NCBI RefSeq assembly: GCF_001424405.1
Contig: NZ_LMPS01000001.1
Span: 2,043,999 to 2,107,998 of the forward strand
DNA length: 64,000 nucleotides
Direction of reading: 5' to 3'
Source of the DNA: Dyadobacter sp. Leaf189
GTDB taxonomy: Bacteria; Bacteroidota; Bacteroidia; Cytophagales; Spirosomataceae
Position numbers and translations under genes: made by a program. Position 1 is the stretch's first letter. Every line of letters starts with the position of its first letter. Below are positions 43,841 through 52,130 of the stretch, one piece after another. The notes below the pieces were generated by a model. The model was given only the letters and a program-made list of their open reading frames with translations, made no database searches and had not been told where the DNA came from.

Positions 43841-44074
43841 TTACGCCGCGCTTTCAAGCGGACTGATCTTGATAGTGAGACCATAAGCCTGCATCAACTC
43901 GTCGAGCTCCATTTTATGCTTTTTTAGCAAAGAGCGGTAGTCATTCACCTGACCTTGGGGGCTGTTATGATCTTCATGGAGCTTCAAAGTCTGATTGGTC
44001 AATGCAATCAGTTCCAGTAAACGGGATACGCGAAGCCCCCATTCTTGTAGTTGAGGTAATTCCTGCTCCTGCAT
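43841..44074 (-). CDS. Small helical cytoplasmic protein (unknown function)
   Basis: 77 residues without signal peptide or membrane segment. The sequence is amphipathic and helical (LQEWGLRVSRLLELIALTNQTLKLHED, then YRSLLKKHKMELDELMQAYGL), suggesting a short two-helix coiled coil. I do not recognise the family. It stands alone between the susC promoter and the ABC permease gene, 64 bp after the permease stop on the same strand order. Codon use looks like that of its neighbours, so it is probably a real gene. Confidence 0.6.
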   Translation of the reverse strand: MQEQELPQLQEWGLRVSRLLELIALTNQTLKLHEDHNSPQGQVNDYRSLLKKHKMELDELMQAYGLTIKISPLESAA

Positions 44075-44138
44075 AACTTAATATCTTAGTTCTATAATAC
44101 CCTTTCCTTGTCAGTTCTTGATCTCGAAATGTCGGAAT

Positions 44139-46682
44139 TCAAACATCTTGCCGCAAGACTTCTAATGGCGGGCGGGACAGGATTCCGCGGCTGTTGATTA
44201 ATCCGATGATGACAGTCAGCAGCGAAACGAAGAAAAACACGCCTAGCACCGGGAGCAGCTCTGGTTTGAATTCGGCTTCAAAGCTGAATTTGGCTAATGC
44301 GAAACTGCCGATCAATGCGATGATGATGCCGGTTAATGCAGCCAGAGCACCCAGGAAGAAGTATTCCAATGCGGTGATCGCGAAAATTTGTCTGCGGCTT
44401 GCACCCAGCGTTCTCAGCAGAACGCTCTCCTGCAAGCGCTGGTATTTACTGATCATCACAGAAGAGATCAGCACGATCAGTCCTGTCAGAATACTGAACC
44501 CTGCCATAAACCGGATCACAAAGCCTATTTTATTGAAAATATCATCGAGCAAACGTAGCACCAGTGCCAGGTCAATAATGGCGATGTTGGGATACTTTCT
44601 CACAACCGCCTGCTGAAATGTAGCAGATACCTCCGGGCTCGGCACGTGCGTGAGCATGGCGTGGAACTGCGGCGCATCTTCCAGCACACCCGTTGGGAAT
44701 ACCACCAGGAAGTTGGTCTGCACCTCGCCCCAGTTTACCTCCCGCAAGCTGGAAACCCGCGTGTTCATCAAGGTCCCCTGCACGTTGAAAACCATGGTAT
44801 CTCCAAGCTCAATCTTGCTGCGGTCTGCGAAACCCTCTTCCAGCGAAATGGGCACGAGTCCTGTCGCAGGATCATATTTTCCTTCCCATTTACCTTTTGT
44901 AATCTTTTCAGAAGAGGTAGTTGAGTCGCGGAAAGTGACGCGGTACTCTCTCCCGAAAATCCTGCGCGATTGTTCCATGGTGGTATCGCCCTCAAAATCG
45001 GCCGCCGTTTTTCCATTCAGCTCTTCCAGTCGCATATTCACAATGGAAACACTTTGGTTCACCGGCACCCGCTGCGCCTTGGCAATGGCGAGCACGCCTT
45101 CCTTCTGATGGCCCTGAATATCAAAAAGCACAATATTGGGTTGGTTGCCGCTGGTTGATAGCTTGACGCGTTCCAGCAAAATGCTTTGTACAAAAAACAA
45201 GGTGCAAATGAGCGTTGTCCCCAGACCAATCGAGACGATCAGTATTGTAGTCTGGTTGTTGGGCCGGTAGAGGTTAGCCAGTCCCTGGCGCCATAAGTAG
45301 CTCCAAGAAACCGGAAAAAACCGCCGCACAAGCCAGGTAAGCAGCAGCGCCATTCCATATAACACCAAAAATGAACCGAGGATACTCGCTGTAAATGCCA
45401 GCGCTTCAACCCAGGTACGCATTTGTAAAAACGAGAACCCGAAAATGAACAGCACGATCAAAAGATATAGCAGCCAGGTAACCGGGTCTCTTTCAAGCTT
45501 TACGGGATCAAGCGAAACGCGGAGTACGTTCAGCGGGGATACGCTGCGAATGGAAAGGAGCGGGGGTAATGCAAAAAGTACGGAGATCAGGATGCCGATC
45601 GCCAGCCCCTGTGCGATCGCCGTCCAGGAAATTGCGGTTGTGAGTTCAAACGGAAGTAAGTCTTTGATCACAACCGGTAAAAACTGCTGGATCGCGGTAC
45701 CAAGTGCGGCTCCTATTACTGAACCGATAATGCCGATGCCGAGGATCTGGATCAGGTAAATGAGGAATGCCTGAGATGCTTTTACACCCAAACACCTCAG
45801 AATAGCAATGGATTTCAGTTTTTCGCGTATGTAAATGTGAATGGCGCTCGCCACTCCGATGCAGCCCAGCAGCAATGCAACAAAGCCAACCAGGGCCAGA
45901 AAGCGTGTGAGGTCCCGGAAGGAGCGGCCCGTGTCTTCCTTTTGCTGCTGTACCGTGTTATGATCGAGGTCAAACTTCTCAAAACGCGGTTCCAGATTTT
46001 TGACCAGCTTTTCAACATCGGTACCCGGTGCGAAACGGAAATAGTAGCGATAAGCCACGCGGCTCCCTTTTTGCATTAAGCCTGTCTCGCCAAGGTACTG
46101 CATCGGAATGTAAACCGTGGGGGCAACAGAGCTTGTGATGCCGGTTGCTCCCGGCGCTTTTTCAAGGATTCCGGCGATCGCGAAGGTTACTTCACCAATC
46201 CTGACAGAGTCGCCCACTTTGGCATTATATTGCAGCATCAGCGTCTGATCCACCAGCGCCTCGCGTCTGGTCCTGAACGTTTTCTCAGCTGTAACCGGAA
46301 CCGTCTCGAATTTTCCATAATACGGAAATGCACCTGACAATGCTTTTACCTGCGCCAGTCTGTTGCCGCCGCTTTTTGTAAAATAAACCATTGATGCAAA
46401 GCTGCGCTCCTCCGAGCGGATTTTGCCGAGTGAATCCACCAGCTCTTTGGCTTTTCCCTCCACCGCGCGATTTCCGTAAAGCGCAAGATCCGCACCGATG
46501 AGAGTAGCGGCCTGGTTGTCAATGTTCTCTTTCAGGTTGTCGCCCAGGGCGTAAATGGCGACCAATGCGGCTATGCCAAGAATGATCGAAGAAATGAAAA
46601 GTACCAGGCGGGAGCGGTTTTTCCGACTGTCGCGCCACGCCATTTGCAGCAGCCAGGATATATTCAGGTTGTTGGAGTCCAT
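44139..46682 (-). CDS. ABC transporter permease of the FtsX/MacB (YbbP) type
   Basis: 847 residues with two FtsX-type units. TM1 (~26-46, LVLFISSIILGIAALVAIYAL) is followed by a large periplasmic domain, then three TMs (~255-390), a central TM pair (~400-440), a second extracytoplasmic domain and three C-terminal TMs (~720-835). The E. coli relative YbbP (about 800 residues) has the same plan. These permeases do mechanotransmission or lipoprotein/lipid extraction rather than classic import. Its stop-start gap to the ATPase gene is 13 bp, so the two form one transporter. Confidence 0.9.
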   Translation of the reverse strand: MDSNNLNISWLLQMAWRDSRKNRSRLVLFISSIILGIAALVAIYALGDNLKENIDNQAATLIGADLALYGNRAVEGKAKELVDSLGKIRSEERSFASMVYFTKSGGNRLAQVKALSGAFPYYGKFETVPVTAEKTFRTRREALVDQTLMLQYNAKVGDSVRIGEVTFAIAGILEKAPGATGITSSVAPTVYIPMQYLGETGLMQKGSRVAYRYYFRFAPGTDVEKLVKNLEPRFEKFDLDHNTVQQQKEDTGRSFRDLTRFLALVGFVALLLGCIGVASAIHIYIREKLKSIAILRCLGVKASQAFLIYLIQILGIGIIGSVIGAALGTAIQQFLPVVIKDLLPFELTTAISWTAIAQGLAIGILISVLFALPPLLSIRSVSPLNVLRVSLDPVKLERDPVTWLLYLLIVLFIFGFSFLQMRTWVEALAFTASILGSFLVLYGMALLLTWLVRRFFPVSWSYLWRQGLANLYRPNNQTTILIVSIGLGTTLICTLFFVQSILLERVKLSTSGNQPNIVLFDIQGHQKEGVLAIAKAQRVPVNQSVSIVNMRLEELNGKTAADFEGDTTMEQSRRIFGREYRVTFRDSTTSSEKITKGKWEGKYDPATGLVPISLEEGFADRSKIELGDTMVFNVQGTLMNTRVSSLREVNWGEVQTNFLVVFPTGVLEDAPQFHAMLTHVPSPEVSATFQQAVVRKYPNIAIIDLALVLRLLDDIFNKIGFVIRFMAGFSILTGLIVLISSVMISKYQRLQESVLLRTLGASRRQIFAITALEYFFLGALAALTGIIIALIGSFALAKFSFEAEFKPELLPVLGVFFFVSLLTVIIGLINSRGILSRPPLEVLRQDV

Positions 46683-46695
46683 CAGGGATTCGGGG

Positions 46696-47364
46696 TTATG
46701 CTACCAGTTTTCCGCCTTTGATGCGGATGATCCTTTGCGTTTTTGCGGCCAGTTCCAGGTCGTGGGTTACTACCACCAGCGTAGTCCCGGCTTCTTTATT
46801 GAGGTCAAAAAGCAGGTTAACTACCTTCTCGCTGGTTTCAGCGTCGAGGTTTCCGGTAGGTTCGTCGGCAAAAAGGATCTGCGGTTGATTGGAAAACGCG
46901 CGAGCGAGCGAAACGCGCTGCTGCTCTCCGCCGCTCAGCTGGGTAGGGTAGTGGTGGCTCCGCTCTGCAAGGCCGACCTTGTCAAGCAGGTCAAGTGCGC
47001 GGGATTTGATATTTCTTTCACCCCGAAGTTCAAGAGGTACCATTACGTTTTCCAGGGCTGTGAGGGTGGGAAGCAGCTGGAAATTCTGGAAAATGAATCC
47101 TACATATTTGTTTCTTACCGCAGCGAGCTGGTCTTCATTCAATCCGTTGAGCCTGGTACCATGCAGCTCCACATTCCCGGAAGTTGCCCGGTCAAGCCCC
47201 GCGCACAAGCCGAGCAGCGTCGTTTTTCCGCTTCCCGACGGACCTACAATGGACATTGTCGAACCTGCTGCTACTGAAAAATGAATGTTGTCTAATACGG
47301 TCAGCGATCGGTCACCGCTCTTATATATTTTACTTACCTGCTGCAGATCGAGTATTGTATCCAT
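46696..47364 (-). CDS. ABC transporter ATP-binding protein (YbbA/LolD type)
   Basis: 222 residues. Walker A is GPSGSGKTTLL (~41-51), the signature is LSGGEQQRVSLARA (~142-155), Walker B is ILFADEPTGNLD with the catalytic Glu, and the switch His lies in VVVTHDLELA. The sequence is typical of the LolD/MacB/YbbA branch, which partners with FtsX-like permeases. It lies directly upstream of the permease gene. The divergent neighbour is a TesA-type esterase, the same trio seen in E. coli (tesA-ybbA-ybbP). Confidence 0.94.
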   Translation of the reverse strand: MDTILDLQQVSKIYKSGDRSLTVLDNIHFSVAAGSTMSIVGPSGSGKTTLLGLCAGLDRATSGNVELHGTRLNGLNEDQLAAVRNKYVGFIFQNFQLLPTLTALENVMVPLELRGERNIKSRALDLLDKVGLAERSHHYPTQLSGGEQQRVSLARAFSNQPQILFADEPTGNLDAETSEKVVNLLFDLNKEAGTTLVVVTHDLELAAKTQRIIRIKGGKLVA

Positions 47365-47551
47365 CTAATGTTCCTATTTTTATGATTTCGTGGTGCTAAG
47401 CTTGGGCAACCTGTTTTATTCTAATTTGGTTCTTTTGGTTTTATGTCGATTATAAATATAGGTTAAACGGCATTGAAAACTAAATGAGCGGTTTGAGGGC
47501 AATTTCCAGGAGGGTTTGTCTTTTTAATTTCAGTCAAAATCAATATCTGTT

Positions 47552-48238
47552 ATGAAGCGCATTTCATTTTTTATTTACACACTTTTCATTCCGCTGCTGC
47601 TGTTTTCTTGTGATAGCGGGAAAAAGGAGGGAGCTGAATCCGGCGAAGAAACAGCCAAAGCGCCGGCCCGGCAGGATTCTGCTAAGAAGAAGACCATCGT
47701 ATTTTTCGGGAACAGTCTTACCGCTGCCTACGGGCTCGACGATCCTAGCCAGGGTTTTGTTGGATTGATCCAGAAGAAAATAGATTCACTCGGACTTAAC
47801 TATAAGGTAATCAATGCAGGGGTGAGCGGCGAAACTACCTCCGGCGGAAACAGCCGCATTGACTGGCTGTTGAAGCAGCCGCTTGATGTATTTGTTCTGG
47901 AACTTGGGGGGAACGACGGCTTGCGGGGTATTCCTGTTCCTGAAACAAAAAAGAACTTGCAGGCGATGATAGATAAGGTGCACTCAAAATATCCCCAGGT
48001 GAAAATTGTGCTCGCAGGAATGCAGATACCGCCTAACATTGGCCAGAAGTATGCTTCCGATTTCCGCGCTGTTTATGCTGACCTGGCTAAAAAGAACAAT
48101 ATCACGCTGATCCCGTTTTTGCTGGAAGGGGTAGGTGGCGAAGCGAAACTCAACCTGCCCGACGGCATTCACCCTACCGCAGAGGGTCACAAGATCCTGG
48201 CTCAGAACGTGTGGGTGGTCATTGAAGACATGCTTTAA
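47552..48238 (+). CDS. tesA: TesA-type arylesterase/lysophospholipase lipoprotein (SGNH hydrolase)
   Basis: 228 residues with a lipoprotein signal (lipobox LLFSC, Cys20) and a short charged linker. SGNH blocks are present: block I FFGNSLTAAYGLDD with the nucleophile Ser, block II GVSGETTSGG with Gly, block III LGGNDGLRG with Asn and block V DGIHPTAEGH with the catalytic Asp/His. It hydrolyses acyl esters (thioesters, lysophospholipids). In E. coli TesA is periplasmic; here it should be lipid-anchored. The gene is divergent from the YbbA/YbbP-type transporter. Confidence 0.92.
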   Translation: MKRISFFIYTLFIPLLLFSCDSGKKEGAESGEETAKAPARQDSAKKKTIVFFGNSLTAAYGLDDPSQGFVGLIQKKIDSLGLNYKVINAGVSGETTSGGNSRIDWLLKQPLDVFVLELGGNDGLRGIPVPETKKNLQAMIDKVHSKYPQVKIVLAGMQIPPNIGQKYASDFRAVYADLAKKNNITLIPFLLEGVGGEAKLNLPDGIHPTAEGHKILAQNVWVVIEDML

Positions 48239-48254
48239 GAATACTAGTTTAAAT

Positions 48255-48298
48255 AAAAAGGCCCGGAGCTGTTTAAAACAGGACTCCGGGCCTTTTTT
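48255..48298. terminator. Strong terminator after the esterase gene
   Basis: AAAAAGGCCCGGAG (48255-48268) pairs perfectly with CTCCGGGCCTTTTT (48284-48297) across a 15-base loop. Poly-A on one side and poly-T on the other make it bidirectional, serving also the convergent small membrane-protein gene. Confidence 0.9.
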
Positions 48299-48317
48299 AT
48301 TTCAATGTCTCCTTGCT

Positions 48318-48482
48318 CTACACAACCCTGTCGCCACGAATCAAACGAAGAATAATCGCCACTACGGCAATCACTAAAAGAATGTGGATAATGTTACCAA
48401 GTCCAAAGCTTGCGAAGCCGAAATAGCCTATCAACCAAAGGATTACAAGGATGACAGCTATTGTATAAAGAAGATTTCCCAT
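48318..48482 (-). CDS. Tiny lmo0937-family membrane protein
   Basis: 54 residues from the ATG at 48482; the longer frame to 48548 adds 22 residues with no family similarity. Nearly the whole chain is two membrane helices (LLYTIAVILVILWLIGYFGF and GNIIHILLVIAVVAIILRLI), ending RGDRVV. The pattern matches the lmo0937 family, tiny proteins widespread in bacteria and often stress-related in expression. Function is unknown. Confidence 0.85.
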   Translation of the reverse strand: MGNLLYTIAVILVILWLIGYFGFASFGLGNIIHILLVIAVVAIILRLIRGDRVV

Positions 48483-48654
48483 TGTCTTGTGTTTTGAGTT
48501 AGAGATGTTAGAGATATGATTACATGCTATCAATTTAGATGCCAGCAATAAATACCTGCATTTCGCGCCATAACTTTCCCCGGATTCTACAATATTTGCG
48601 CTGCATTGAAATTACATAGCCATAAGTTGTAGAAATTTATCTCAAAGCTCTTCT

Positions 48655-49467
48655 ATGAAGCGAACATTACTAAGCCTGCTCATTCTTTTAACAATTTCTT
48701 TTTCCACAAAGGCTGCCGTTGTCGATACTGTGGACACTTACAGTGCCGCAATGAAGAAAAATATCAAGGCAGTTGTGATCCGGCCGGACAACTATGCGAC
48801 CGCCGGCGAGATGCCCGTCGTTTACCTTTTGCACGGTTACAGCGGCAATTATGCAGACTGGGTGAAGAAGGCAGCCGGTTTTCAGAAAGCGGCGGATTTG
48901 TACCAGATGATGATCGTTTGTCCCGACGGCGGCTTTGGAAGCTGGTACTGGGACAGTCCCGATCCGGCATTTAAATATGAAACCTACGTGGCCAAAGAGC
49001 TCGTGGCGTTTGTGGATAGCAAGTATAAAACGATCAAAGACCGCAAAGGCCGGGCCATTACAGGGCTGAGTATGGGCGGGCACGGCGGGTTATACCTCGC
49101 TTTCCGGCACCAGGATGTATTCGGCGCGGCGGGCAGCATGAGCGGGGGAGTGGATATTCGTCCTTTTCCCAATAACTGGGATATGGCAAAAAGATTGGGC
49201 AAGTACGCCGAGAAGCCGAAAGAATGGGAAGAAAATACGGTGATCAACATGCTGCATTTGCTGACCCCGAACACATTGTCTTTAATTATTGACTGCGGCC
49301 GCGAAGACTTCTTTTTTGAGGTAAATGAAAAACTGCACCGCGAGCTGGCCTACCGCAACATTCCCCACGATTACATTGTCAGGCCCGGCGCGCACAACTG
49401 GGCTTACTGGACCAATGCAGTACAATACCAGCTGCTTTTCATGAGCAACTTTTTTAACAGGAAATAA
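48655..49467 (+). CDS. Secreted alpha/beta-hydrolase esterase (esterase D/EstA-like)
   Basis: 270 residues with a signal peptide (LLSLLILLTISFSTKA). The putative-esterase family fold is shown by PVVYLLHGYSGNYADW (oxyanion loop HGY), the nucleophile elbow GLSMGGHG with Ser, the acid in IDCGREDFFFEVNE and catalytic His in GAHNWAYW. Relatives hydrolyse short-chain esters such as tributyrin or feruloyl and acetyl groups on sugars. Its exact substrate is unknown. Single gene; the convergent defence island lies 108 bp away. Confidence 0.9.
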   Translation: MKRTLLSLLILLTISFSTKAAVVDTVDTYSAAMKKNIKAVVIRPDNYATAGEMPVVYLLHGYSGNYADWVKKAAGFQKAADLYQMMIVCPDGGFGSWYWDSPDPAFKYETYVAKELVAFVDSKYKTIKDRKGRAITGLSMGGHGGLYLAFRHQDVFGAAGSMSGGVDIRPFPNNWDMAKRLGKYAEKPKEWEENTVINMLHLLTPNTLSLIIDCGREDFFFEVNEKLHRELAYRNIPHDYIVRPGAHNWAYWTNAVQYQLLFMSNFFNRK

Positions 49468-49557
49468 GCGAAATGATTTTTCGCGTAGACAATTGTGCTC
49501 AGAATAGGTGGTGAATGACACTCTAGATGACTAATAGCTCTTTGTAAATCAACACCA

Positions 49558-49566
49558 GGGGGGGGG
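49558..49566. repeat. Homopolymer of nine G
   Basis: Nine consecutive G occur in the 108-bp gap between the esterase stop and the HNH nuclease stop. The tract is outside both coding regions, so slippage there would not shift a frame; it may still vary in length between isolates. Confidence 0.85.
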
Positions 49567-49575
49567 TATATTTTC

Positions 49576-50436
49576 TTATAAAGACCCGGCTTTAAACAGT
49601 TCAAACAACTTCTTTACGGCATGTTTCTGTTTATCCTCAAAGGAGTTTGCAATATAAACATCAAACTTATAGAACATGAAATAGCCGAAACGAGAATACT
49701 GCTTGCTGACAAGTTGCAGTTGTGCTAACCTCCTAAATATGCCTTTAAGTGAATAACGACATTGATCCAGTGTAATGTGTTTTAAGAGATATTCGGATAG
49801 GATTTCTTTAATGTCTGTTCTGTATTCTTGCAAAAGTGAGTAGCGCTTGAAAATTAGCTCATCTCTGTTCAAATCACACACTATAATTGTTTGTTGAGCT
49901 CTCTCATTGAGCCCGACGATTTCTCCATTGTGGTTGAATAAGAATTGATCTTCGACTTTGTCAATTTCGGGATGCAATAACTGAGGATTCTCTGCTAGAA
50001 AATTCTTCGAGTTTGCTAACACAAATTCTTCACTAGGCATGCCCATGTTTAAAATGCCTGGTGTACTTATTCTCTGTCCTGATATAGGAAATCTGTTGCG
50101 CTTCTTATTATTGCACTTGCTGCAGCTAAGAATTAGGTTACTCCATTCATAAGCAAGCCAATAATATCCCTGGTGCTTTATATCTTCCAGAACCTTCGCT
50201 TTTGGCCGATAATGCTCCACTTGCATCGGAGCTCCTGCAGATGTATCGGTTTCACAATAACCACATTTCGAATGGTACAACTCAATCAGCGATGAGATAG
50301 TTAAGTCCCTGTAGAGCTTTGAGTTAAAAGGATGTTTGTTCTTTCTTGATAGAGCGTCAAGTATATGGGATGTTCTGGTTAAAGAGGTAGCTAGGCTTTG
50401 CGGAGGATTCTTAAAATCTTTTTCTATACTGATCAT
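49576..50436 (-). CDS. ptuB: HNH endonuclease of the PtuB type (Septu / retron-associated family, TIGR02646-like)
   Basis: 286 residues. The nuclease module (~55-120) has the zinc knuckle C58-x2-C61 and C105-x2-C108, the catalytic His75 in VEHYRPK and Asn100 in YEWSNLILSCSKCNNKKRNRFP; the Lx(A)YEWxNL..C..CN layout is that of PtuB/TIGR02646. A helical C-terminal part (~170-286) probably contacts the ATPase. In Septu systems PtuB cleaves DNA once the PtuA ATPase detects phage. It starts 6 bp after the ptuA-like stop. Local G+C is clearly lower than around it, a sign of transfer. Confidence 0.88.
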   Translation of the reverse strand: MISIEKDFKNPPQSLATSLTRTSHILDALSRKNKHPFNSKLYRDLTISSLIELYHSKCGYCETDTSAGAPMQVEHYRPKAKVLEDIKHQGYYWLAYEWSNLILSCSKCNNKKRNRFPISGQRISTPGILNMGMPSEEFVLANSKNFLAENPQLLHPEIDKVEDQFLFNHNGEIVGLNERAQQTIIVCDLNRDELIFKRYSLLQEYRTDIKEILSEYLLKHITLDQCRYSLKGIFRRLAQLQLVSKQYSRFGYFMFYKFDVYIANSFEDKQKHAVKKLFELFKAGSL

Positions 50437-50442
50437 TTCATT

Positions 50443-52005
50443 CTATCCATTGGTCTTTGGTTCAAATAATTCGTCTGGGAACTGTTCATTGCTGCTTTCA
50501 AACTCCTTTAAAAATTCATCAATAGCCTCATTTTTCTCCATTTCTTCAAATGTGTCCTCAGTGCGTACCTCTGTAAGCTCCTCTATTTGAGACGAAAAAA
50601 TATTATCCATGTCAAATATACCTGAGGTTAAAAGTAGATTTGGAGTCAATGTTTTGAGATCTACATCTACTTTCTGTATTGTTATTCCCTCTTCTTTAGT
50701 TCGTGTGACTTTGAGGATAGTCGAATTTTTAGGTGCGCCTAGCAATGGAATTGGGCTATGAGTAGAAACAATGAATTGAATTTTTGGAAAAACTTCACTA
50801 AAAAGCTCTGGAATCTGTTTCTGCAATTTGGGGTGCCAATGTAGATCAAGTTCGTCGATTATAACAATCCCAGTTAGATCAGAAGGGTCAAGTATATCTT
50901 TTTGAGTATTTGACAACCTGATAATCATATCGCCAGCTATACCTACGATGCTTCGAAATCCGGAAGCTATTTTTTCAAAAGTAAGCGGTTCATATCTAGC
51001 GTTTTCATTGAATACATCTTTCTCTATGTACTCAATTCGATCTGTGTCTTTGTTTAGCTGAATGTCAGCTAAATAAGGGACAAGTCTGCAAAAGGCAGTG
51101 CGAACCAGCTGGAACCTTTTATCACCCTTCAATGCCCATTTAACCAACTCAAATTCAACATTAAGTAAATCGCCGTCGGTTCTGAATAAACTGTACAGTG
51201 TTCCTTGTTTTTCCGATATCTCGCTGATTGAACTGTTTGATTGCATATTTAATCTTACGGGGCCATAAGCTGCAATATGAGTCAACGGAGAAGGGTTGGT
51301 TCGAAAGTCATTGATAAGGTTGTCTTCATGGCTCTTGTATTCAACTCTTATTCGCGAATTCTCTTCCTGGTCAAAATCGTAAGGTCCGTCCTTTGAACCA
51401 TGCAGCCCTAAAAGGATGGATTGCAAGACCGTGCTTTTTCCGAAGCCGTTTTCGCCAACCAAAAAGACCCAATGCGTATCTACGGGCAAATTTTCAATTG
51501 TAGCTCGTTTGATCCCCTGGAAGTTAGAGACAGACAGGCTTTTTAGACAATGGTCGAGTATATTGTTTTCTTCGAAATACCTATTAGGCTCGTTCTGGAG
51601 AAACAGTTCATCATCTTCTAAGAAAAACAGGCTAGTGAAATCTATGGAATCCAGGCGAATGAAGGACTTTATAAGATCTATCCATTCCTTGAAAGCGCTT
51701 GTAACTTCATAATCATGTAAATTCCGGGCCTCTTGTAAAGATTGATCAATAGGAGTGAACTTGTCCTCGGGTACCTGTTCCACAACATATAGGACCTTCA
51801 TCTTATTCATGAAGCCTTGAACTACCTCATAATCAGAAATTTCGAAGTAAATCTTTCTAAATTCCTTGTATGTTATTTTCAGCCCAAAGTGCTTGTGAGC
51901 CTTGATCTCGAATTTTATTGCCGAATCATTAATTTGCTGTTTGATACTTTCCGCAATTCTATGCCATTCGTTAACAACTTGAATCGGGTGACTTTTAGCA
52001 TTCAT
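50443..52005 (-). CDS. ptuA: AAA/ABC-type ATPase of the PtuA (Septu) type with an N-terminal extension
   Basis: 520 residues. Residues 1-~150 form a helical N-terminal region I do not recognise. The SMC/OLD-like ATPase follows: Walker A GENGFGKS (184-191), a signature-like IASGFRS (346-352), Walker B IVIIDELD (380-387) and the switch His416 in FIVSTHSPIPL. An acidic tail (~475-520) ends the chain. In Septu the ATPase oligomer senses phage and controls the HNH nuclease PtuB encoded downstream, here 6 bp away. Sampled lines are about one-third G+C against about one-half in the flanks. No reverse transcriptase is nearby, so it is not a type I-A retron. Confidence 0.88.
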   Translation of the reverse strand: MNAKSHPIQVVNEWHRIAESIKQQINDSAIKFEIKAHKHFGLKITYKEFRKIYFEISDYEVVQGFMNKMKVLYVVEQVPEDKFTPIDQSLQEARNLHDYEVTSAFKEWIDLIKSFIRLDSIDFTSLFFLEDDELFLQNEPNRYFEENNILDHCLKSLSVSNFQGIKRATIENLPVDTHWVFLVGENGFGKSTVLQSILLGLHGSKDGPYDFDQEENSRIRVEYKSHEDNLINDFRTNPSPLTHIAAYGPVRLNMQSNSSISEISEKQGTLYSLFRTDGDLLNVEFELVKWALKGDKRFQLVRTAFCRLVPYLADIQLNKDTDRIEYIEKDVFNENARYEPLTFEKIASGFRSIVGIAGDMIIRLSNTQKDILDPSDLTGIVIIDELDLHWHPKLQKQIPELFSEVFPKIQFIVSTHSPIPLLGAPKNSTILKVTRTKEEGITIQKVDVDLKTLTPNLLLTSGIFDMDNIFSSQIEELTEVRTEDTFEEMEKNEAIDEFLKEFESSNEQFPDELFEPKTNG

Positions 52006-52078
52006 AAAATCTCAAATTAGGAGCAGTTCAAAAATACTAATATCTGCTCATAAATGTCATTTTTAAAGATCTCTACTT

Positions 52079-52086
52079 TACATTTG
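52079..52086 (+). promoter_or_regulatory. Putative -7 element of the FucP-like permease gene
   Basis: TACATTTG matches TAnnTTTG exactly and lies 44 bases before the ATG at 52131, a reasonable leader length. No clear -33 TTG is visible. Confidence 0.4.
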
Positions 52087-52130
52087 CATAACTAGAGTTA
52101 ACCTACAAATTATTTCACTATTCAGCTATA

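Noticed and set aside
49576..52005. Retron (type I-A-like) with ATPase and HNH effectors
   Set aside because: The effector pair fits, but no reverse transcriptase frame and no msr/msd-like structured RNA were seen nearby; Septu is the better call.
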